A stretch of DNA of 64,000 nucleotides from Neisseria subflava (GTDB taxonomy: Bacteria > Pseudomonadota > Gammaproteobacteria > Burkholderiales > Neisseriaceae): contig NZ_CP073117.1 in assembly GCF_024205745.1 (NCBI RefSeq), positions 124,001 to 188,000 on the forward strand. The letters run 5' to 3'. Positions within the stretch are counted from its first letter, which is position 1, and each line of letters opens with the position of its first letter. Of the stretch, positions 57,752 through 64,000 are shown piece by piece. A program made the translations under genes and the position numbers. Below the pieces are notes generated by a model that was given only the letters and a program-made list of their open reading frames with translations, made no database searches and was not told the DNA's origin.

Positions 57752-58543
57752 ATGAACAACCCTGAAATCATCTTTTTTGACATCGACGACACCCTCTACC
57801 GCAAATACACGGATACCCTGCGTCCTTCGGTTGCCCAAGCCATGCACAAATTGAAAGCCAAAGGCATTTTGACTGCCATTGCCACCGGCCGTCCGGAAGC
57901 CGCCATACCCGCCAAAGTCAAAGCCTTGATTCAAGAATGCGGTATCGACATGCTCGTTACCATCAACGGCCAATATATTTCCTTTCGCGGCGAACCCCTG
58001 CAAAGTTACCCCTTGGATATTGCCGACATCGAAACCGCCATCAACCTGCTTGAACAACATAAAATAGACTACGCATTCGTCAACAACCAAGAAATTGCCG
58101 TTTCCTCCCATTCGCCGCGCGTTGTTGAAGGCTTATCGCATATCCTGCCCAACTTCCTGACAAACAAAGAATATTTCCGCAAACAGCCTGTTTATCAAAT
58201 GTTGGTCTTTGTGGACAAAGAAGAAGAAAAAATCCTGCAACCGCTGACCCGGCAACACGGCTTCAAAACCGTCCGCTGGCATGAATATGCCGTGGACCTA
58301 CTGCGCAAAGAAGGTTCAAAAGCACGGGGCATCGCCCACGCAGTGGAAAAACTGGGCATTGATATGAGCAAAGTGATGGCATTCGGCGACAGCTTCAACG
58401 ACTTAGAAATGCTGTCAACCGTCGGTTTTGGCGTTGCCATGGGCAATGGCGAAGAAGCAGCCAAAGCTGCCGCACAATTCGTCTGCCCAAGTGTCGATGA
58501 AGACGGCGTATTGCGTGGCTTGCAAGAATTGGGCGTCATTTAA
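57752..58543 (+). CDS. HAD-superfamily hydrolase, Cof type
   Basis: 263 residues with the HAD motifs: I FFDIDDTLYRK, II AIATGRPEA, III lysine in EGSKARGIAHAV, IV AFGDSFNDLEML. A Cof-type cap lies between. Such enzymes are cytoplasmic phosphatases of sugar phosphates or cofactors; the substrate here is unknown. Confidence 0.93.
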   Translation: MNNPEIIFFDIDDTLYRKYTDTLRPSVAQAMHKLKAKGILTAIATGRPEAAIPAKVKALIQECGIDMLVTINGQYISFRGEPLQSYPLDIADIETAINLLEQHKIDYAFVNNQEIAVSSHSPRVVEGLSHILPNFLTNKEYFRKQPVYQMLVFVDKEEEKILQPLTRQHGFKTVRWHEYAVDLLRKEGSKARGIAHAVEKLGIDMSKVMAFGDSFNDLEMLSTVGFGVAMGNGEEAAKAAAQFVCPSVDEDGVLRGLQELGVI

Positions 58544-58556
58544 AACATCAAATCAA

Positions 58557-58588
58557 AAGGCCGTCTGAACATTTTTTCAGACGGCCTT
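58557..58588. terminator. Bidirectional DUS-pair terminator
   Basis: AAGGCCGTCTGAAC and TTCAGACGGCCTT between the converging HAD gene and the DUF2788 gene. Confidence 0.85.
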
Positions 58589-58610
58589 GTTCTATCTACA
58601 AACTTTCTGC

Positions 58611-58817
58611 TTACTTCGGCAATACCAAAAAGCTAATCAGCAACTCTTTAAATACGAATCCAAACACACCCAAGCCCAAAACCAAGAAGAGCATGGCAAT
58701 GCCGAATTTGCCGGCTTTGGATTCTTTACCCAAGTTCCAAACGATAAAGCCCAAAAAGATAATCAGGCCGCTCAGTAGGATTTTCATTGCCCATGAGGCG
58801 AATTCTGCTTCAGTCAT
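58611..58817 (-). CDS. DUF2788 small membrane protein
   Basis: 68 residues with two membrane helices and the family pattern MTEAEFASWAMKILLSGLI and GKESKAGKFGIAMLFLVLG. Its role is unknown. AAGGAAAG precedes the ATG. Confidence 0.9.
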   Translation of the reverse strand: MTEAEFASWAMKILLSGLIIFLGFIVWNLGKESKAGKFGIAMLFLVLGLGVFGFVFKELLISFLVLPK

Positions 58818-58853
58818 ATTCTTTCCTTGTATGATTCAGATGTGTGTTCATAA

Positions 58854-58886
58854 ACTTCAGACGGCCTTATCGCAACAGGCCGTCTG
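58854..58886. terminator. Inverted DUS pair after metZ
   Basis: TTCAGACGGCCT (58854-58865) and AGGCCGTCTGAA (58875-58886) just beyond the metZ stop. Confidence 0.75.
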
Positions 58887-58903
58887 AAATATCTTTTTTA
58901 AAC

Positions 58904-60073
58904 TTATTTGTTCAAGACCTGCTTCAAATCTTCAATCAAATCGTCAACGTATTCCAAGCCGACAGACAGGCGCACCAAGCCCGGGCGGATATTGGCGGCA
59001 AGTTTTTCTTCAGGCTGCATACGGCCGTGAGTTGTTGTCCACGGGTGGGTGATGGTTGAGCGCACGTCGCCGAGGTTGGCAGTACGGGAAAAGAGTTCTA
59101 CGCCATCCACGATTTTCCATGCGGTTTCCTGATCAGCGACTTCAAAGCCGATGACAATGCCGCCGCCGTTTTGCTGTTTACGGATCAGTTCGGCTTGCGG
59201 ATGGTCGGGCAAACCGGTGTAGTACACGGCTTGGACTTGAGGCTGCTCTTTCAACCATTGCGCGATTTTCAGCGCATTATCGTATTGTTTTTCCATACGC
59301 AGCGACAGGGTTTCCACGCCGCTCAACAGCTGCCATGCGTTAAACGGAGACATCGCCAAACCGCAAGAGTTGCAATATACGGCAACTTGCGTCATCAATT
59401 CTTCCGAACCGGCCAACACGCCGCCCATCACGCGGCCGTGACCGTCAATCGCTTTGGTTGCAGAAGACACGGAAATATCCGCACCGTGCTTCAAAGGCTG
59501 CGAACCGACGGGCGACAAGAGGCTGTTGTCCACCACCAAAAGCGCACCGATGCTGTGTGCCAGTTCGGCCAACGCTTCCAAGTCGGCAACTTCGCCCAAA
59601 GGGTTGGACGGGGTTTCCAAGAAAAACAGTTTGGTATTGGGCTTGATTGCCGCTTTCCATTCATCTACATCAACCGGCGATACATGGCTGACCTCGATGC
59701 CAAACTTAGTTACGATGTTATTGATAAAACCGACAGTCGTACCAAACAGACTGCGGCTGGAAATAACATGATCACCGGCTTTCAAGAAGGTAAAAAACGC
59801 TGCTTGAATCGCGGACATACCGGTCGAAGTGGCCACCGCGCGCTCTGCGCCCTCCAATGCGGCAATGCGTTTTTCAAAGGCGGCAGTAGTCGGATTGGCC
59901 GTACGGGTATAAGTAAAACCCTTGATTTTTTTAGAAAACAAATCAGCCGCATGTTGGGCGTTTTCCCACATGAAGCTGCTGGTCAAAAACAGAGCCTGAT
60001 TGTGTTCATAATATTCGGTTTGCTCTTTGCCACTGCGGATGGCAAGCGTTTGAGGATGAAGTTTTTTGCTCAT
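58904..60073 (-). CDS. metZ: O-succinylhomoserine sulfhydrylase
   Basis: 389 residues from the ATG at 60073 (MSKKLHPQTLAIRSGKEQT). A PLP-dependent Cys/Met metabolism enzyme: PLP lysine in SVSSATKAIDGHGRVMGG, ETPSNPLGEVAD and TYTRTANPT. Best match is MetZ, which makes homocysteine directly from O-succinylhomoserine and sulfide. The 14-codon extension to 60115 lacks a ribosome site. Confidence 0.94.
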   Translation of the reverse strand: MSKKLHPQTLAIRSGKEQTEYYEHNQALFLTSSFMWENAQHAADLFSKKIKGFTYTRTANPTTAAFEKRIAALEGAERAVATSTGMSAIQAAFFTFLKAGDHVISSRSLFGTTVGFINNIVTKFGIEVSHVSPVDVDEWKAAIKPNTKLFFLETPSNPLGEVADLEALAELAHSIGALLVVDNSLLSPVGSQPLKHGADISVSSATKAIDGHGRVMGGVLAGSEELMTQVAVYCNSCGLAMSPFNAWQLLSGVETLSLRMEKQYDNALKIAQWLKEQPQVQAVYYTGLPDHPQAELIRKQQNGGGIVIGFEVADQETAWKIVDGVELFSRTANLGDVRSTITHPWTTTHGRMQPEEKLAANIRPGLVRLSVGLEYVDDLIEDLKQVLNK

Positions 60074-60186
60074 TTTTTTCAATCTACCGTATGTTTCGAT
60101 GGGCGCAGTAAACAATACGCCTGTTTAATTTGTTAACATTTTGCGCTTATTCCTGTCATCTTTCAAGCAGGAGGCCGTCTGAACGA

Positions 60187-60708
60187 TTATTGATAAACCT
60201 GTCCGCCGTGCTTCAGCCAACCGTCTTCATGACGGCCTGCCGGATCGTGATGCGTCCAATGGATAACGCCGCCCTGCTCCGACCATTCATATTCGCCGTA
60301 AAACGCTACTTTATCACCTTTTTTCAAGCCTTTGATTTTATCGGCCAAATCGATATTATGCGCCACCAAAAGTGTTTGACCGCTGGAAAGCTTCAAGATA
60401 AAGCGTTGATGGCGCGTGCCTTTGTTATCATCCGGCAGGGTTTTCCATACCGTGCCCTCGCCCTCAATCTGAATATCGCTTTGCTCGTTTTCAAACGCCT
60501 GTTTCAAAACCGCTTCAGCTGATTCTTTGCCCGAACCGATTTGCTGCTGAGCCGTATCGGCATTCTTTTTGCCCGAATTATTTTGTTTTTGAACGGCTTC
60601 TATTTTCTGCTGATTCTGCGATTGTACCGGCTGCTTGTTTTGCATTTTGTTATAGGCAAATACAGCAACCAAAGCAATCAGCAATACAATGATTTTATTT
60701 TTATTCAT
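60187..60708 (-). CDS. DUF3465 protein with membrane anchor
   Basis: 173 residues from the ATG at 60708. An N-terminal helix (IIVLLIALVAVFAYNKM) is followed by a Gln/Asn-rich linker and a C-terminal DUF3465 domain of OB-like beta type (GTVWKTLPDDNKGTRHQRF, VAFYGEYEWSEQGGVIHWTHHD). Probably periplasmic, anchored to the inner membrane; function unknown. Confidence 0.88.
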   Translation of the reverse strand: MNKNKIIVLLIALVAVFAYNKMQNKQPVQSQNQQKIEAVQKQNNSGKKNADTAQQQIGSGKESAEAVLKQAFENEQSDIQIEGEGTVWKTLPDDNKGTRHQRFILKLSSGQTLLVAHNIDLADKIKGLKKGDKVAFYGEYEWSEQGGVIHWTHHDPAGRHEDGWLKHGGQVYQ

Positions 60709-60833
60709 AACAATCTCAAAAAAAATGCCCGATTCTGCATCGGGCATATCAACTATTTAGAAAGGATATTTATCACGAAAACGTGAGCCACCATTATACA
60801 CGCTTCGTAAAATTTTAAGGGAAATTTACGCCG

Positions 60834-60862
60834 AAGGCCGTCTGAAACTTTTCAGACGGCCT
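60834..60862. terminator. DUS-pair terminator
   Basis: AAGGCCGTCTGAAA and TTTTCAGACGGCCT almost abut, 7 bp beyond the stop of the next gene on the minus strand. Confidence 0.8.
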
Positions 60863-60868
60863 GGATAC

Positions 60869-61669
60869 TCAACGGCGATATTTCATTTCAGTCTTCATAT
60901 CGTCCAAAATACGTTTGACGTTGTGTTCCAACACATCCTCCACCAAGCCCGGCGCCTGCTCGTTCAGCATTTGCTGCAACTGATAAGTGAACAAGGCCAT
61001 TTGTTTTTGCACGGCAATCCGAATCATGCCGTTGACTGCATCGGCCACATGGGGACGCAAACGCTTAATCAGGCGCTCGGTCAACTCTTTTTCAGAAACG
61101 CAGAATACTTCCCGACGACCGATCGCTTGCGGGTTCAATACATTGATATGGACATTGATGGCCGGTTCTTGTTCAAGGCCGTCTGAAACCGCCTCTTCAG
61201 CCGCTTCCGCATCATCATTTTCCGGTTTTTCAGTTTCTTCCACTTTAGGCACATCAAAATCTACGGCACCTGATTTCGGATTCAGTCTAACGGTGCGGGT
61301 TGATTCGATATGACGCTCTGAAGCCGCGGCCTGCAATGCCGATTGCGCACTCAACCAGTTGTCCTGCAAAACCACCATCGCATCGGTTTCCACTGCTTCG
61401 CCCTCGTCTGCAAGGGCAGTATTGTGTTCCAGCTGCCAACGGTACAAATATTCTTCCAATACTTTTTCACGATTGTCAGCATCCAACTTATATTCTTTTT
61501 TAGGTGCGGTTTTGGGCGCAGCTTCGACAGCTTCGTCCGATTTTTTGACCAATGGTGCATGAGTCGGCGCAGTATTAAATTGTCGTGCCTGACGCAATCT
61601 TTCCAGGCGTTTTTCCCAATTCAGGTCTTCTTCCTCGAGGGCTGTGGGGTCAAGACGGTTGTTTTCCAT
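60869..61669 (-). CDS. Hypothetical acidic protein
   Basis: 266 residues, no signal peptide. An N-terminal charged region (LEEEDLNWEKRLERLRQAR), a Lys/Ala-rich linker, an acidic linker (EETEKPENDDAEAAEEAV) and a C-terminal helical part (LIKRLRPHVADAVNGMIRIA) form the protein. A DUS is translated in the linker as AVSDGLE. I do not recognise a family; it looks like a conserved neisserial cytoplasmic protein. Confidence 0.7.
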   Translation of the reverse strand: MENNRLDPTALEEEDLNWEKRLERLRQARQFNTAPTHAPLVKKSDEAVEAAPKTAPKKEYKLDADNREKVLEEYLYRWQLEHNTALADEGEAVETDAMVVLQDNWLSAQSALQAAASERHIESTRTVRLNPKSGAVDFDVPKVEETEKPENDDAEAAEEAVSDGLEQEPAINVHINVLNPQAIGRREVFCVSEKELTERLIKRLRPHVADAVNGMIRIAVQKQMALFTYQLQQMLNEQAPGLVEDVLEHNVKRILDDMKTEMKYRR

Positions 61670-61831
61670 AATAATCTCGTTTTTTCATTTTTATTGTGAA
61701 CCACATTCAAGCCTAAAATCACTTGAAATACGGCCGATGGTTGGACATATCCGGCAAGCCGGCGCAAGCGTCACATTTTAATATTAATTCGCTATATAAT
61801 CACTATTTTATTTAATACCCAAGGATACATC

Positions 61832-62083
61832 ATGAGCAGCATCGAACAACGCCTCGAATATCTGGAAGAGGCCAACGACGCTTTGCGTATGCAAAACCAC
61901 GTCCTCGCCACCGCACTCAAAGGCCTTATCCGCTCCCTGCCCTCCGACATGGCCAACGATGCCGTAGAATCCATCCAGCTTGCCTTTGAAGACGCGTTGG
62001 CGGAATTGAGCTACGAAGACAGCCCGCACACCGACCTCTTCCATGACGTAACCTACGCATTTTTCCGAGAAAAAGACCACTAA
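61832..62083 (+). CDS. Small hypothetical coiled-coil protein
   Basis: 83 residues: an N-terminal helix of coiled-coil type (SIEQRLEYLEEANDALRMQ) and an acidic tail (DSPHTDLFHDVTYAFF). It resembles small regulator-like or SlyX-like proteins only in general shape; family unknown. Confidence 0.7.
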   Translation: MSSIEQRLEYLEEANDALRMQNHVLATALKGLIRSLPSDMANDAVESIQLAFEDALAELSYEDSPHTDLFHDVTYAFFREKDH

Positions 62084-62159
62084 TTTCAGCTAGTTTGTTC
62101 ACAAAATTATGCTAAACTAAGATTTTATCCGTTAACATTTTATTAAGAAAGCACATATC

Positions 62160-62963
62160 ATGAACATGAAAAAATGGCTGGCCACTGCCCTCGCTTGTTC
62201 TGCCCTTGCCCTGACTGCCTGTGGCGGTCAAAGCAACAATGCCTCTGCTCCTGCCGATAAAGTGTACCGTGTCGGCTCCAACGCCGAGTTTGCCCCATTT
62301 GAATCTTTGGATTCTGCCGGCAAAGTAGAAGGTTTTGACGTTGACTTGATGGACGCCATGGCTAAAGCCGGCAACTTCAAAGTCGAATTCAAACACCAGC
62401 CATGGGAAAGCCTCTTCCCTTCTCTGAACAACGGCGACGTGGACATCGTTATGTCCGGCGTAACCATCACTGACGACCGCAAACAAAGCATGCTCTTCAG
62501 CGATCCATACTTTGAAATCACCCAAGTCGTCCTCGTTCCAAAAGGCAAAAAAGTGGCCTCTTCCGAAGACCTGAAAAACATGGCCAAAGTCGGCGTGGTA
62601 ACCGGCTACACCGGCGACTTCTCCGTTTCCAAACTCTTGGGCAACGACAATCCGAAAATTGCCCGCTTTGAAAGCGTTCCCCTGATTATTAAAGAATTGG
62701 AAAACGGCGGTCTGGATTCAGTAGTCAGCGACAGCGCGGTTATTGCCAACTATGTGAAAAACAACCCGACCAAAGGCTTGGATTTCATCTCCCTGCCTGA
62801 CTTCACCATCGAAAACTACGGTATCGCTGCACGCAAAGGCGACGAAGCAACCATCAAAATGTTGAACGATGCGCTGAAAAAAGTACGCGAAAGTGGCGAA
62901 TACGACAAAATTTACGCCAAATACTTTGCTAAAGAAGGCGAAAAAGCCGAAGCAGCCAAATAA
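62160..62963 (+). CDS. Amino acid ABC transporter substrate-binding lipoprotein
   Basis: 267 residues. Signal peptide with lipobox LTACG, then a family 3 solute-binding protein: YRVGSNAEFAPFESLD, GFDVDLMDAMAKAGNF, SGVTITDDRKQSMLFSDPYF. Substrate is probably a polar or charged amino acid. No permease or ATPase gene is adjacent, so partners lie elsewhere. Confidence 0.93.
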   Translation: MNMKKWLATALACSALALTACGGQSNNASAPADKVYRVGSNAEFAPFESLDSAGKVEGFDVDLMDAMAKAGNFKVEFKHQPWESLFPSLNNGDVDIVMSGVTITDDRKQSMLFSDPYFEITQVVLVPKGKKVASSEDLKNMAKVGVVTGYTGDFSVSKLLGNDNPKIARFESVPLIIKELENGGLDSVVSDSAVIANYVKNNPTKGLDFISLPDFTIENYGIAARKGDEATIKMLNDALKKVRESGEYDKIYAKYFAKEGEKAEAAK

Positions 62964-62995
62964 TTCTGGTATGACTTCTTAAACTAAAGGCCGTC

Positions 62996-63020
62996 TGAAC
63001 CCAAGTTTCAGACGGCCTTT
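62996..63020. terminator. DUS-pair terminator of the binding-protein gene
   Basis: AAAGGCCGTCTGAAC and GTTTCAGACGGCCTTT around a short loop. Confidence 0.8.
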
Positions 63021-63095
63021 AATCTGTTTAACTCAATTAAACGCAAGCGTCCCCTATAATCCGCTTGTTTTTACCCTTCAAATGAAAGACACGCC

Positions 63096-63335
63096 ATGAT
63101 CAAACCCGTTATCCTCAGCCTTGCTGCCGCAACTGCTTTGGCCGCCTGCTCCGCTTCTGAAAAACAAGAATCTCCTAACGTCGGCGTGGCCAATCCTGCT
63201 TCCGAATTCTGCCTCAAACAAGGCGGCAAATCCGAAATCAAAAAAGACAAAGACGGTGGCGAATACGGCGTATGCCACTTGCCTGACGGTACCGTTGTTG
63301 AAGAATGGGAATATTTCCGTCAACACAACAAATAA
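63096..63335 (+). CDS. DUF333 lipoprotein
   Basis: 79 residues with lipobox LAACS. The mature part NPASEFCLKQGGKSEI...YGVCHLPDGTVVEEWEYFR is DUF333, with two cysteines likely forming a disulfide. The family is found in small envelope lipoproteins of unknown role. It precedes the convergent serS. Confidence 0.9.
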   Translation: MIKPVILSLAAATALAACSASEKQESPNVGVANPASEFCLKQGGKSEIKKDKDGGEYGVCHLPDGTVVEEWEYFRQHNK

Positions 63336-63349
63336 TTGCTCAATCATAT

Positions 63350-63385
63350 AAAAGGCCGTCTGAAACCAAGTTTCAGACGGCCTTA
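63350..63385. terminator. Bidirectional DUS-pair terminator
   Basis: AAAAGGCCGTCTGAAA and TTTCAGACGGCCTT between the converging DUF333 gene and serS. Confidence 0.85.
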
Positions 63386-63400
63386 TCTTTTAAACCACGA

Positions 63401-64000
<600 letters not shown>

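Overview
This window is Neisseria chromosome, most likely from a yellow-pigmented commensal such as the N. subflava/N. flavescens group. The main evidence is the very dense DNA uptake sequence (DUS), nearly always in the AG dialect AGGCCGTCTGAA rather than the meningococcal/gonococcal AT dialect ATGCCGTCTGAA. Gene content (ComEC, dapC, metZ, monomeric isocitrate dehydrogenase, ptsN-hprK-rapZ, type B L31/L36) also fits Neisseria. The species call is an inference. I saw no Correia element, insertion sequence, prophage or CRISPR array. Most transcription units end in a hairpin made of two inverted DUS copies.

Layout. 0-9 kb: trkH (cut by the left edge), type B ribosomal proteins L31/L36 behind an exact Zur-type operator, a histidine-rich MliC-type lipoprotein, a lone DUF5071 gene, ileS, ribF, a lipoprotein and a DUF1275 membrane protein. 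9-20.7 kb: OmpA-like lipoprotein, nitronate monooxygenase family, dapC, rubredoxin, acyl-CoA dehydrogenase family, AhpD-like protein, yidB, then ruvX-yqgE-creA-envC-ctpA. Three of these (ruvX, creA, envC) each carry one single-base frameshift within 3 kb. 20.8-25.2 kb: a transferred, AT-rich restriction-modification cluster (C5 methyltransferase, PLD-type NgoFVII-like nuclease, Z1-domain ATPase) preceded by 22 perfect AAGGC units and bracketed by DUS hairpins of the N. mucosa/sicca dialect (AGGTCGTCTGAA). 25.2-38.4 kb: radA, a DUF4198 periplasmic protein behind a second Zur-like box, rluE, tRNA-Ser, then an aryl-polyene-like set (phosphopantetheinyl transferase, MMPL exporter, FAD oxidoreductase, DUF3261 lipoprotein, ketosynthase, and a LolA-like carrier beyond icd). 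38.4-50 kb, almost all minus strand: rbgA, rapZ-hprK-ptsN, ubiA, ubiC-bioD-bioA, an EamA transporter and trpB/trpF with two genes between. 50-64 kb: a large RTX protein with a lipase-type serine motif, comEC, tRNA-Glu and tRNA-Arg, a DnaQ-Cho-like exonuclease, HAD phosphatase, metZ, small proteins, an amino-acid-binding lipoprotein and serS (cut by the right edge).

How they fit together. Housekeeping genes for translation, cofactors (riboflavin, biotin, ubiquinone), amino acids (Lys, Trp, Met) and PTS regulation form the backbone. The accessory interest lies in (1) the restriction cluster with an unstable pentanucleotide tract in its leader, a candidate phase-variable system; (2) the aryl-polyene-like genes, which may relate to yellow pigment; (3) two candidate zinc-responsive promoters with a histidine-rich lipoprotein nearby; and (4) the RTX lipase-like exoprotein.
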